In this document: piece after piece, positions 24,527 to 33,317 of the stretch
Numbering within the stretch: the stretch's first letter is position 1
How the letters are laid out: every line of letters begins with the position of its first letter
Origin: an uncultured Collinsella sp.
GTDB taxonomy: Bacteria > Actinomycetota > Coriobacteriia > Coriobacteriales > Coriobacteriaceae
Assembly: GCA_900541245.1 (NCBI GenBank)
Contig: UQIS01000001.1
Coordinates: forward strand, 55,268-119,267
Direction of reading: 5' to 3'
DNA length: 64,000 bases
The notes under the pieces: generated by a model
Databases searched by the model: none
What the model was told of the DNA's origin: nothing
The model's input: the letters and a program-made list of their open reading frames with translations, nothing else
Program-made: the position numbers and the translations under genes

Positions 24527-24555
24527 ATGCTCGGATATAGAGGGGATTTCAGCGC

Positions 24556-25467
24556 ATGAACAACGGACTGTTTGCGTACTTAGCAGCATTGCTATTGTTT
24601 GGCTCCAACGGCATCATCGCCGCTGCCATTGCGCTGCCGAGCTCCGATATCGTGCTACTGCGCACGTTTTTGGGCGCACTCTCGCTTGTCACCATTCTCG
24701 CCGTCACCCAACGCCATAAGCTGCAGGCGCCATCTCGCCTCCGCGAAGCCGCAGCCCTCCTCCTCTCGGGAGCCGCGCTGGGCGCCAGCTGGATTTTTCT
24801 GTTCCGCGCCTACCAGACGATTGGCGTCGGCGTATCCTCGCTGCTGTACTACTGCGGCCCCATCATCGTCATGGCGCTCTCCCCGCTCATCTTTGGCGAA
24901 AAGCTGACCGGCAGCAAAATCGCCGGCTTTATCGCCGTCGCCTGCGGTGCTTTTCTCATTGCGGCACAAGGTCTAGGCGGCAATATGCCCATTGCGGGTA
25001 TCGCTTGCGGCATCGCCTCGGCCTTCTGCTATGCATTGATGGTCATCGCCAGCAAGGGTGCGCCGCACATCGAGGGCCTCGAGAACTCCGCGCTCCAGGT
25101 GAGCGCCGCCTTTTTGACCGCGCTGGTCCTTACGCTCCTCACGCAGGGCGCCCCCTCATTCCTGTCCGCCGGCGTCGCCGCCAGCATTGATTGGCGTGCC
25201 GTCGCCATGCTCGGCATTGTCAACACCGGTATCGGTTGCCTACTCTACTTTAGTGCTGTCGCCAAGCTGCCCGTCCAGACCGTCGCGGTCGTCGGCTACC
25301 TTGAGCCGCTTTCGGCCGTCGTGTTCTCCGTCGCCCTTTTGGGCGAGACCGTGACGCCCATCCGCCTCATGGGCGCCGCGCTGATCATCGGCGGCGCGAT
25401 CTTTTGCGAAGTCGCCGGCAAACGCGCAAACACCAAGGCTGGCATCGCCCAGACAGCACGTGCTTAA
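24556..25467 (+). CDS. EamA/DMT-family transporter
   Basis: 303 residues, about ten hydrophobic segments in two EamA repeats (first ending near GGNMPIAGIACGI). Typical features: FGSNGIIAAA in the first helix, FRAYQTIGVGVSSLLYYCGP and VAVVGYLEPLSAVVFSVALL before the last helices. It probably exports or imports a small metabolite such as an amino acid across the inner membrane. GAGGGG is found upstream of ATG. The divergent LysR is the likely regulator. Confidence 0.88.
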   Translation: MNNGLFAYLAALLLFGSNGIIAAAIALPSSDIVLLRTFLGALSLVTILAVTQRHKLQAPSRLREAAALLLSGAALGASWIFLFRAYQTIGVGVSSLLYYCGPIIVMALSPLIFGEKLTGSKIAGFIAVACGAFLIAAQGLGGNMPIAGIACGIASAFCYALMVIASKGAPHIEGLENSALQVSAAFLTALVLTLLTQGAPSFLSAGVAASIDWRAVAMLGIVNTGIGCLLYFSAVAKLPVQTVAVVGYLEPLSAVVFSVALLGETVTPIRLMGAALIIGGAIFCEVAGKRANTKAGIAQTARA

Positions 25468-25501
25468 TAGCCCCTGCTCTGAAATACTACCTGCGTATAT
25501 G

Positions 25502-25525
25502 AATAATCCCCAGATGAGGATTATT
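25502..25525. terminator. Hairpin downstream of eamA
   Basis: AATAATCC / GGATTATT, 8-bp stem, 8-base loop. No clear T run, so it is a weak terminator or a leader structure of kup. Confidence 0.35.
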
Positions 25526-25624
25526 GTCTAAAACACCCCGATGTGCCAAACTGCTCTTATATGTATAAAGATGGCATAAAGGTCTACTGCTCTTTGCAGA
25601 GGCCAGATGTCCAAGGGAGTCCAC

Positions 25625-27856
25625 GTGGCACAGAACAAGCTGGAGGCAAGCCTCCAAGACCAGCGTAGTCAGAGCGGACATGGCGCCATCCCCCTCTCCG
25701 CTGGCATGCTGCTCGTAACGCTCGGCGTCGTCTACGGCGACATCGGCACGAGCCCCATGTACACCATGAAATCAATCGTCGCCAACAACGGCGGCATCGG
25801 TACCGTCAGCGAGGACATGATCTTAGGAGCGCTTTCGCTCGTCATCTGGACCATGACGCTCGTGACCACGGTCAAGTACGTGGTTATCGCCATGAAGGCC
25901 GATAACCACAACGAGGGCGGCATCTTCGCCCTGTTTAGCTTGGTGCGCAAAGTGGCGCCGTGGCTGATCCTTCCCGCCATGATCGGCGGCGCGGCGCTGC
26001 TCGCCGACGGCATCCTCACCCCCGCCGTCACGGTTACCACGGCCATCGAGGGCTTGCGCACTATCGAGTGGGGCCATGCGCTTTTGGGTGACGGCCAGAC
26101 CAACGTCATCATCATCACCATCATCATTATCTGCGGCCTGTTTGCCATGCAGCGCGCCGGCACCTCGTCGATCGGCAAGCTGTTCGGCCCGCTCATGACG
26201 CTGTGGTTCCTGTTCTTGGCTGGCGCCGGCCTGTTCAACATGCTCGGCAACCTGTCCATCCTACGCGCGCTCAACCCCATCCGCGGCATCATGTTCCTGT
26301 TCTCGCCCATCAACCACTCGGGCATCATGGTGCTCGGCTTCGTCTTTCTGTCGACGACCGGCGCCGAGGCGCTCTATTCGGACATGGGTCACGTGGGCAA
26401 GGCTAACATTTACGCATCCTGGCCGTTCGTAAAGGCAGCCCTCATCCTTAACTATCTGGGTCAGGGCGCTTGGCTGCTCGCCAACAATTCCAATCCCCAG
26501 ATGCTCGCGATGGATATCGTCAACCCGTTCTATATGATGCTCCCCGAGCCCCTGCGCCCCTTTGCCATCGTGCTTTCGGCCGTGGCGGCCATCATCGCCT
26601 CGCAGGCGCTCATCACCGGCTCGTTCTCGTTGGTTTCGGAGGCAACGCGCCTCAACCTTATGCCGCATCTGCGCATCCACTACCCCAGCGACACCAAGGG
26701 CCAACTCTATATTCCGCTCGTCAACAACATCATGTGGGTCGGCTGTATCTTCATCGTGCTGCTGTTCCAAAACTCCGAGCGCATGGAGAGCGCCTACGGC
26801 CTCGCCATTACCGTGACCATGCTCATGACCACGACGCTTTTGACGAGCTACATCGCCGGCATCCTCAAACACAAGCTGGGCGCCTGCGTCTTCGCCCTGC
26901 TCTTTGGCGCCATTGAGCTGTGCTTCTTCGCTTCGTGCCTCACCATGTTCTTTGACGGCGGCTACGTCATGATCTTCCTGGCCGCGCTGCTGTTTGGCCT
27001 TATGTACGTGTGGCGCCGCGGCACCGCCATCGAGCGCACGCAGACGATCCTGCTGCCCGTCTCCAAGTACATTGACCAGCTCGGCCGCCTGCGCAACGAC
27101 GAGACCTACCCCGTGCTCGCCGACAATCTGGTGTTCCTTACCAACAGTCCCGACCCGCTCACGCTCGACCGCGACGTGCTCTACTCCATCTTGGATAAGC
27201 ATCCCAAGCGCGCCAAGGCATACTGGTTCATCAACGTGCATGTCACCGATGAGCCCTATACGCACGAGTATTCCGTCGAGACCTTTGGCACAGACTTCCT
27301 ATTCCGCGTGCGCTTGGATCTGGGCTTTAAGGTCAATCAACGCATCAACGCCTACCTGCGCCAGATCGTTGGCGACCTGATGGCATCGGGTGAGTTGCCG
27401 CCGCAGCATCACACCTACTCCATCTACGAGACACGCGGCAACGTGGGCGACTTCCGTTTTTGTATGCTGCGCAAGATGCTTGCCCCCGAAACGGACATCA
27501 ACCGCAACGACCATCGCGTCATGGCCATCAAGTACGCCGTCCGCCGCGCCTGCGGAAGCCCGGCACGTTGGTATGGTCTCGAGAACTCGGCCATCATCAT
27601 TGAGTACGTACCGCTCTTTGCTCGCATGCGCCCGGCCGTCAAACTTGTGCGCACCCAGGTGCCGCTCGAGATCCAGATTGAAGAGGCCGAGGAAATGGAA
27701 GTCGATATCTTCTCGGACGACTTGGTCAATGGCAACGAGGCCGGTAGGGACATGAACGTCGATCCCACCGAGCTGCTCGAGAGCGTCGCCGATACGCCCG
27801 AACAGCAACAGCTCGACGGCCTCGAGAGCGAACAGCTCAACGACGCCAACTTCTAG
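25625..27856 (+). CDS. kup: KUP-family potassium uptake protein
   Basis: 743 residues from GTG 25625, preferred because AAGGGAG lies 5 bases upstream; an ATG six codons earlier (25607) is the alternative. Family text: MLLVTLGVVYGDIGTSPMYT, ADGILTPAVTVTTAIEGL, GAEALYSDMGHVG, GQGAWLL and PLRPFAIVLSAVAAIIASQA. About twelve membrane segments to residue 470 are followed by a soluble C-terminal domain (to DGLESEQLNDANF). K+/H+ symport in the inner membrane. Ends at a bidirectional terminator shared with the bile salt hydrolase gene. Confidence 0.95.
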   Translation: MAQNKLEASLQDQRSQSGHGAIPLSAGMLLVTLGVVYGDIGTSPMYTMKSIVANNGGIGTVSEDMILGALSLVIWTMTLVTTVKYVVIAMKADNHNEGGIFALFSLVRKVAPWLILPAMIGGAALLADGILTPAVTVTTAIEGLRTIEWGHALLGDGQTNVIIITIIIICGLFAMQRAGTSSIGKLFGPLMTLWFLFLAGAGLFNMLGNLSILRALNPIRGIMFLFSPINHSGIMVLGFVFLSTTGAEALYSDMGHVGKANIYASWPFVKAALILNYLGQGAWLLANNSNPQMLAMDIVNPFYMMLPEPLRPFAIVLSAVAAIIASQALITGSFSLVSEATRLNLMPHLRIHYPSDTKGQLYIPLVNNIMWVGCIFIVLLFQNSERMESAYGLAITVTMLMTTTLLTSYIAGILKHKLGACVFALLFGAIELCFFASCLTMFFDGGYVMIFLAALLFGLMYVWRRGTAIERTQTILLPVSKYIDQLGRLRNDETYPVLADNLVFLTNSPDPLTLDRDVLYSILDKHPKRAKAYWFINVHVTDEPYTHEYSVETFGTDFLFRVRLDLGFKVNQRINAYLRQIVGDLMASGELPPQHHTYSIYETRGNVGDFRFCMLRKMLAPETDINRNDHRVMAIKYAVRRACGSPARWYGLENSAIIIEYVPLFARMRPAVKLVRTQVPLEIQIEEAEEMEVDIFSDDLVNGNEAGRDMNVDPTELLESVADTPEQQQLDGLESEQLNDANF

Positions 27857-27879
27857 CGCCGTCACCCATCGACGATAGC

Positions 27880-27914
27880 GGCCCTGCACCTCGCGAGAGA
27901 TGCAGGGCCGTCTT
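27880..27914. terminator. Bidirectional terminator between kup and bsh
   Basis: GGCCCTGCA (27880-27888) with TGCAGGGCC (27901-27909), 12-base loop. Confidence 0.7.
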
Positions 27915-27935
27915 GTATTGCAGTAAAGCTAGCGG

Positions 27936-28901
27936 CTACGAACGACGCGGCTCGGGAACCACGAGTCTATCGGGGCTCGCGCCCTCGGCATCCGTCAGGC
28001 TCACGTAGCGAATCGACGGATCCCCATACATCGCGTAGTAATAATTGCCCGTGCGCGCGCTAAAGCATCCGGTATAGATAGTCTTCTCGAACTTGCCATC
28101 GCCCATCCTGGACGCCCCCTCAATCATCACCACGCCCTCGAGTGAACGGAACATGCGGACGACGTTTTCGGTCTCGCTCTCCTTTTGCGGGTAATTGGCA
28201 TTGAGGTACGCCGCCTTTACAAAACGGCTCGGCGAATAGCAGTCACCCGGAATACCGCGCATGCCGGCACCCGCACCATAGGGCTTGAGCTCGGCGCCAC
28301 GCCATGTCGCCGTCTGCGGAAAATCGCTTGTGGCCGTGATATAGGTGCGCAGGTTTTCCATGTGCCACGGGAAGGTGGGCTGATTGGCAAGGGTGTCGAC
28401 CGGATCGTCGTATACATGCAGGCCGTCAGCCATCATCTCGACCACGATGCTACGCTGGCTGTCGCCGATAATCCAATGGAGCAGCGACACGCCCAGCCCC
28501 TCTCCGGCAGATTTGGCGACAATCACCGTGTCGTGCAGCGCAGCCTCGACCTCATCGACCGTCGAGAACGTCGCTGCCACCCACAGGGGAAACTCATAGG
28601 CCGCGATATTGGTCTTGCCATCAACCGGGCCCTCGGCATACTCGGCATAGCCGGGAAAGTTGAGCCCTGCCACAGCCAGACCCGCATCGTTGCCGCAGTC
28701 GAAGAACATAGGGTAGTTCTTGTAATCGATGCACATACCGATCACCGCGTGTGCCGCTGTTGCGTCGTCGATAAACGAATACGGAATGTGAAACCCGCGC
28801 GGCATCACGCGAACCTGTTGGCCGTAGTCAAAGCTCCAGTCGAGGTTGCGGCCTAGATACATGTGGCCGGAATTATCGGTAAATCGAATGCTCGTACACA
28901 T
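27936..28901 (-). CDS. bsh: Choloylglycine hydrolase (bile salt hydrolase type)
   Basis: 321 residues from ATG (28899-28901) after GGGAGG. It begins MCTSIRF, so removal of Met exposes the nucleophile Cys2. Arg18, Asn19 and Asp21 (GRNLDW) and Asn81 (AGLNFPGYA) match active-site positions, and SPSRFVKAAYLN supplies the conserved Arg. This Ntn-hydrolase family cleaves conjugated bile salts, or penicillin V in relatives; the LNFPG text favours bile salts. No signal peptide: cytoplasmic. Bile salt deconjugation is an established trait of Collinsella, which supports the call. Confidence 0.92.
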   Translation of the reverse strand: MCTSIRFTDNSGHMYLGRNLDWSFDYGQQVRVMPRGFHIPYSFIDDATAAHAVIGMCIDYKNYPMFFDCGNDAGLAVAGLNFPGYAEYAEGPVDGKTNIAAYEFPLWVAATFSTVDEVEAALHDTVIVAKSAGEGLGVSLLHWIIGDSQRSIVVEMMADGLHVYDDPVDTLANQPTFPWHMENLRTYITATSDFPQTATWRGAELKPYGAGAGMRGIPGDCYSPSRFVKAAYLNANYPQKESETENVVRMFRSLEGVVMIEGASRMGDGKFEKTIYTGCFSARTGNYYYAMYGDPSIRYVSLTDAEGASPDRLVVPEPRRS

Positions 28902-28967
28902 AGCGCCTCCCAGCTTTACGTTCTTGCTAAGGTTATTGTCACCAAACAAAGAGGCGCTAAACACAAA

Positions 28968-29001
28968 AGCCCGGACATGACAACAATGTCACGCCCGGAC
29001 T
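28968..29001 (-). terminator. Minus-strand terminator downstream of deformylase homologue 2
   Basis: On the minus strand a 15-bp stem with G-U pairs is followed by TTTTG. On the plus strand the same positions are A-C mismatches, so the structure is selected for the minus-strand RNA. Confidence 0.65.
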
Positions 29002-29042
29002 ATTCAAGCAGGATAAACTCAGTCAAGTTAACCCCGCAGGTC

Positions 29043-29151
29043 GTCTAAGGGGTCAAAGTGCCGCAGATTGCCACGAAAGAGGAGCGAAGCGTACTTAAGG
29101 TACGCGAGCGACGATTGAGCGGCAAGGTGCGGTGCTTTGGTCCCCTTAGAC
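29043..29151. repeat. 109-bp palindromic element K
   Basis: Nearly symmetric about 29097: outer arms GTCTAAGGGG (29043-29052) and CCCCTTAGAC (29142-29151), middle arms CAAAG.GCCGCA / TGCGGTGCTTTG, inner GCGTAC-TTAAG-GTACGC (29089-29105). The TAA stop of the deformylase homologue (29146-29148) lies in the right arm. No gene in it. Confidence 0.8.
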
Positions 29152-29565
29152 CAACTTTCCTAGACAGTGGTCAATCATGTGTTGAATCATCTGCGCCTCG
29201 AAGCCCACAAAGTCCTGCTTGCGCTCGCGCATCTTGCCGTCGACGATCTGGTCAAAGGCAACCTTGCACTTGATGTAGCGCGTGGACTTGGTGACCTCCT
29301 CGTGCGTCAGGCAGCTCTCCTCCATCTTGCTGGCGCCCAGACCAAACACCAGACGGGGGTTGTAGAGCACATGGGGCTCGCCGGCATCGTCCAGGTAGAC
29401 GCAGACCTTCTTGGTGACGCCAATCTGGTTGGCGGCAAGGCAGCCGGCATCGTCGAGCGACTTAATGGTATCGATCAGGTCCTGAGCAACCGACTCGTCC
29501 TCGACGGTCGCAACCTCGCAACGCTGGGACAGGATAGCCTCGTCGTGGCAAAGCTCTTTAATCAT
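29146..29565 (-). CDS. Peptide deformylase homologue 2 (catalytic Glu replaced by Met)
   Basis: 139 residues from the second ATG (29563-29565), which has GGAGG 5 bases upstream; the first ATG lies inside that ribosome-binding site. Motif I is present (GCLAANQIG, Gln47), motif II reads EESCL (82-86) with the metal Cys, but motif III, normally QHExDH, reads QHMIDHCLG: Glu is Met130. The His pair and Cys can still bind metal, but the general base is missing, so deformylase activity should be lost or much reduced. Homologue 1 (15096-15506) has the opposite defect. Confidence 0.85.
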   Translation of the reverse strand: MIKELCHDEAILSQRCEVATVEDESVAQDLIDTIKSLDDAGCLAANQIGVTKKVCVYLDDAGEPHVLYNPRLVFGLGASKMEESCLTHEEVTKSTRYIKCKVAFDQIVDGKMRERKQDFVGFEAQMIQHMIDHCLGKLV

Positions 29566-29758
29566 ACGTTCCTCCATAGGGGTCGTTGTAACCGCTTAAG
29601 TATACGGTACCCACACATTTTCATGCGAAAAATACCGTCCGTCTGCTACAAAGCGCCGAACATCAACATGCGAGGAACAACAGCGTCGTAAAGGGGCTAT
29701 AGTGAGAACGTTCGTGTCAATCGGCCTAAACTCGGGGCCGAACAAGGAAAGGGTATGC

Positions 29759-31072
29759 ATGGACGAACTTTTTCACGTCAGTGAGCGCAAGTCCACAATC
29801 GGGACCGAACTTCGCGCTGGACTGACAACGTTCCTGGCAATGGCCTACATCATTGCCGTCAACCCCGCGGTGCTCTCGGGCGCCGGCATCGATGCGGGAG
29901 CGCTCGCCTGCGCCACCTGCCTGGGCGCCGGCATCATGACCATCTGCATGGGTATCTTCGCCAACCGCCCGCTCGCCTGCGCGTCGGGCCTGGGCATCAA
30001 CGCCATGATCGCGGGCATCGCCACCACCATGTGCGGCGGCGACTGGCACGTTGCCATGAGCGTTATCTTCCTCGAGGGTATCGTCATCTTGCTGCTCGTC
30101 CTGTGCGGCCTGCGCGAGGCCATTATGGACGCCATCCCCGTGGTCCTGCGCCACGCCATCTCGGTTGGCTTGGGCCTGTTCATCGCCATGATCGGCCTGT
30201 GCGACGCCGGCATCATCACCGCTGGCGCCGGTACGCTCGTCGGCCTGGGCGACATCGCCTCCCCCACCTTTATCGTCGGCATCATCTCCATCATCGTGAC
30301 GGTTGCCCTGGCTTCCCGCAACGTGCCGGGCTCGCTGCTCATCGGCATCATCGTCGCCGTTATCGCCGGTATCCCGCTGGGCGTCACCCATGCGCCCGAG
30401 GGTCTCATCGCACCGCTCGACTTCTCGACCTTTGGCGCCCCGTTTGCCAGCACCGCTGATGGCAACATGGCCATCGTGAAGGTTCTGACCGACCCGATGC
30501 TGCTCGTCGTTGCCTTCTCGCTGCTCATGAGCGACTTCTTCGACACCATGGGCACCGCGATGGCCGTCGCCAAGCAGGGCGAGTTCTTGACCGAGGACGG
30601 CAATGTCGAGGACATCCGCCCCATCCTGGTCGTCGACTCCGTGGCCGCTGCTGCCGGTGGCTTTATGGGCGTCTCCTCCATCACCACCTTCATCGAGTCC
30701 ACCTCTGGCGCTGCCGACGGTGGCCGCACGGGCCTCACCTCCGTCACCACCGGCGTGCTGTTCATTCTCGCCGCGTTCTTCTCCCCCATCGTCACCATCG
30801 TTTCCAGTGCCGCCACCTGCGGTGCTCTGGTCTACGTCGGCTACCTCATGATGAGCGAGGCCTCCGAGATCGACTGGTCCGACGTGTCGCAGGGTTTCCC
30901 GGCGTTCATGATTGTCGCCGGCGTGCCCTTCACCTACTCCATCTCTGCCGGAATCGGCCTGGGCTTTATCGCCTACGTGATCGTCGCGCTCTTTAAGGGC
31001 GAGGCCTCCAAGATCAAGCCGCTCATGTGGATCGCAGCCCTTGCCTTCCTCGTCTACTTCTTTGTAGCGTAG
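29759..31072 (+). CDS. Purine (guanine/hypoxanthine or adenine) permease, AzgA/PbuG type
   Basis: 437 residues from the ATG at 29759 after AAGGAAAGGG. The start MDELFHVSERKSTIGTELRA is followed by GLTTFLAMAYIIAVNP, ANRPLACASGLGINAM, SDFFDTMGTAMAVAKQG and GVSSITTFIESTSGAADGGR, diagnostic of the NCS2 AzgA-like branch. About 13-14 membrane segments. Purine:H+ symport. I looked for a purine riboswitch in 29566-29758 and found none. Its last about 45 bases and its terminator are copied at 33068-33178 as part of a tandem duplication. Confidence 0.92.
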   Translation: MDELFHVSERKSTIGTELRAGLTTFLAMAYIIAVNPAVLSGAGIDAGALACATCLGAGIMTICMGIFANRPLACASGLGINAMIAGIATTMCGGDWHVAMSVIFLEGIVILLLVLCGLREAIMDAIPVVLRHAISVGLGLFIAMIGLCDAGIITAGAGTLVGLGDIASPTFIVGIISIIVTVALASRNVPGSLLIGIIVAVIAGIPLGVTHAPEGLIAPLDFSTFGAPFASTADGNMAIVKVLTDPMLLVVAFSLLMSDFFDTMGTAMAVAKQGEFLTEDGNVEDIRPILVVDSVAAAAGGFMGVSSITTFIESTSGAADGGRTGLTSVTTGVLFILAAFFSPIVTIVSSAATCGALVYVGYLMMSEASEIDWSDVSQGFPAFMIVAGVPFTYSISAGIGLGFIAYVIVALFKGEASKIKPLMWIAALAFLVYFFVA

Positions 31073-31098
31073 CGGCAAAGCTGCCAAAGCAGAACACC

Positions 31099-31137
31099 AA
31101 AGCGCGGAGTCGCATCGAGCGGCTCCGCGCTTTTCTT
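31099..31137 (+). terminator. Terminator of the purine permease (duplication unit 1)
   Basis: AAAGCGCGGAG (31099-31109) with CTCCGCGCTTT (31123-31133), then a T-rich run. Confidence 0.88.
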
Positions 31138-31279
31138 TTAAAGCCAGGCAACGCACGGACGCGCGATGTATTGCTTCCCAAGTTTTGGACATTTTGCCCT
31201 CCAAACGGCACTACCGCCGGCTTCATCCTGCAGATATGCTGGGCGTAATCGCATAGGCCCTATGAGAACGGGAGCAACC

Positions 31280-33046
31280 ATGGCAGCCTTGTTCACGACC
31301 CCCAAGCGCAATGACAAAACCTCTGGAGCCCATTTTGTCGAGCCCGACGTGCGCCGTCGCACGCTGCTCGCACACGGCAGCTGGCGCCGCGTGACGCGCC
31401 GCATCGTCTGCGGCCTGGCCTGCGCGCGCACGGTGAGCTCGCTGCTCATGCCGAGCGTCTCGTTCGCGGCCGAGTGGGTCAACGTCGGCGGCACTCAGTA
31501 CAACACTGCAGCAGGCGACGAGGCCGGCACCTGGGCCTGGGACGGCGCCGACAATATGAAGCTCAACGGCTATAACGGCGGCGCGATCGAGGCAGCGGGC
31601 AAGCTCAACGTGAGCTACGAGGGCGACAACATCGTCACTAACGGCGACGGCCGCGGCATCAAGGTTAAGGATGGCGCGAACGAGAACGCCGAGCTTAATA
31701 TTCAGGGCGACGCGTCCAGCACGCTCAACGTGACATCTTCTCGTGACGCCATCACTTCCGTCGGCAGCATCAACATCGACGGCGCTGGCACTGTCAACGC
31801 CACGAGCACCGAGCACGATGCCATCGATGCCGGGGGCGATGTCACCATCAAGGGCTCGGGAAACGTTAACCCCACGGGCGATTCGGATGGAATCAGGGCA
31901 GACGGCAACATAACGATCGACAACAGCGGAACCGTCACCGCCAAGGCCACCGAGGATCAGGGTATCGATGCTAACGAGAACCTCATCATAAAGGGCGGCG
32001 GCAAGGTAGAGGCAAGCTCTATCAAAGACAATGCGATTTGGGCCGACGGCAACATCGAGATCTCGGGTGGCAGCCAGGTCAAGGCAAGCTCCGAGGAAGA
32101 CGCCGCCATCGACGGTAAAAACAGCCTCACGGTCACGAACGCTTCCCTCAACGCAAGTGGCGTTGGGTATGGCATCTATGTCTACAAGGGCATCACGTTC
32201 GATGGCGCAACCGTAACGGTCCGTGCAAGTGCAGGGAACGATGAAGCCAGCGCCCTCTTCACCGACGAGGACGACATCGTCATCAAGAACGGCTCGATCG
32301 TGGACGCGTTCGCAGAAGGCCAGTTCTCGACCGCAATCTCCACCAGAAACTACTACCCCAACGAAGCGGGTGGTCACATCTACATTAGTGACTCCGTTGT
32401 CAAGGCTATAGCCCGCTATGTCGAGTCCGGTAGCGACGGCCCCGATCACTACAGCAACAACCAAAGCGGCGCGGTCATTCCCGAGCATAGGGGCGTGAAC
32501 ATCGGCATCTTTGCCCGGACCAAGGAGGGCATCACGCCCGCGACCATCTCGATTGTCCGCAGTAAGGTCACAGCTGAGGGAGACACGGCGGCAATCTTCG
32601 CCCTTGCCGTGAGCGCGGACGGCGAGACAATCGGCACCATCGAGATCGAAGGCGCTCCCATCCAGACGCCCACAGGCGGCAAGATCATTGGCTATCGCAA
32701 CAAGGAAGAACTCGATGACGGCATCTTCTACGTGGTGGGTCAAACCATCGGCACGGGCGACGCTGTGATCGACTCCCCCTATAACGAAGCTGTCGCCAAG
32801 AGCACGGTCATCGCGCCTCCCGAGGAGATCAAACCCGAGGAGAAGTCAGGCGAGACCAAACCCGAGGGTTCCAAGTCCGAGGGCACGAAGACGACCAAGA
32901 CCGTTGCAGTTGCAGCCACGGGAGCCAAGATCGCCGGCAAACTCGCAGCAACCGGCGACGCCTCGAGCGCAGCCATCGTGGCAGCCGCCCTTGCGGGAAC
33001 AGTTGCCATCGCCGCGGGCGCCGTGGTGAGCCGCAAGCGCTCGTAA
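31280..33046 (+). CDS. LAxTG-anchored surface protein 1, beta-helix/carbohydrate-binding-like repeats
   Basis: 588 residues from ATG 31280 (GGGAG 6 bases upstream). It has a long basic head, then a signal peptide of YSIRK-less type (VCGLACARTVSSLLMPSVSF, cleavage near AAEWV). From residue about 70 to 470 come short repeats (GSINIDGAGTVNATST, GDVTIKGSGNVNPTG, GNITIDNSGTVTAKAT) like the Cthe_2159 right-handed beta-helix fold. A Pro/Glu/Lys spacer (EEIKPEEKSGETKPEGSKSE) leads to LAATGDASS, a hydrophobic helix and RKRS, a cell-wall sorting signal of the LAxTG kind used by class E sortases. The tandem paralogue follows. Confidence 0.85.
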   Translation: MAALFTTPKRNDKTSGAHFVEPDVRRRTLLAHGSWRRVTRRIVCGLACARTVSSLLMPSVSFAAEWVNVGGTQYNTAAGDEAGTWAWDGADNMKLNGYNGGAIEAAGKLNVSYEGDNIVTNGDGRGIKVKDGANENAELNIQGDASSTLNVTSSRDAITSVGSINIDGAGTVNATSTEHDAIDAGGDVTIKGSGNVNPTGDSDGIRADGNITIDNSGTVTAKATEDQGIDANENLIIKGGGKVEASSIKDNAIWADGNIEISGGSQVKASSEEDAAIDGKNSLTVTNASLNASGVGYGIYVYKGITFDGATVTVRASAGNDEASALFTDEDDIVIKNGSIVDAFAEGQFSTAISTRNYYPNEAGGHIYISDSVVKAIARYVESGSDGPDHYSNNQSGAVIPEHRGVNIGIFARTKEGITPATISIVRSKVTAEGDTAAIFALAVSADGETIGTIEIEGAPIQTPTGGKIIGYRNKEELDDGIFYVVGQTIGTGDAVIDSPYNEAVAKSTVIAPPEEIKPEEKSGETKPEGSKSEGTKTTKTVAVAATGAKIAGKLAATGDASSAAIVAAALAGTVAIAAGAVVSRKRS

Positions 33047-33067
33047 ACACTTTTTCGCACGGGACGG

Positions 33068-33115
33068 GTGGATCGCGGCCCTTGCCTTCCTCGTCTACTT
33101 CTTCGTAGCGTAAGG
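33068..33115 (+). pseudogene. Fossil 3' end of the purine permease at the duplication junction
   Basis: The sequence GTGGATCGCGGCCCTTGCC and onward matches the last codons of the permease (31027-31072) with only a few differences, yet no permease lies upstream here. It marks the left edge of the second duplication unit. Confidence 0.85.
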
Positions 33116-33139
33116 GCAAGGCTGCAAAAGCTGAACAAT

Positions 33140-33178
33140 AAAGCGCGGAGTCGCCATGCGGCCCCGCGCTTTTCTTTT
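33140..33178 (+). terminator. Terminator between the surface-protein genes (duplication unit 2 copy)
   Basis: AAAGCGCGG (33140-33148) with CCGCGCTTT (33164-33172) and TTTCTTTT; a diverged copy of the terminator at 31099-31137. Confidence 0.85.
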
Positions 33179-33317
33179 AGCGCTGGTCCCTGCGCCGGCG
33201 TGCGGCCTATTTCTCCCCAATTTTGGCCATTTTGCCCTCCAAACGGCACTACCGCCGGCAACATCCAGCAGATACGCTGAATCTAGTCGTATAGGCCCTA
33301 TGAGAACGGGAGCAACC

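Noticed and set aside
29566..29758. Possible purine riboswitch before the purine permease
   Set aside because: The conserved junction and loop sequences of the purine aptamer are absent.
29726..31204. A 492-codon minus-strand frame opposite the purine permease
   Set aside because: Asp/Gly/His-rich nonsense composition typical of the complement of a membrane-protein gene.
31223..32743. A 506-codon minus-strand frame opposite surface protein 1
   Set aside because: Complement of a repeat-rich gene; the plus strand has signal peptide and sorting signal.
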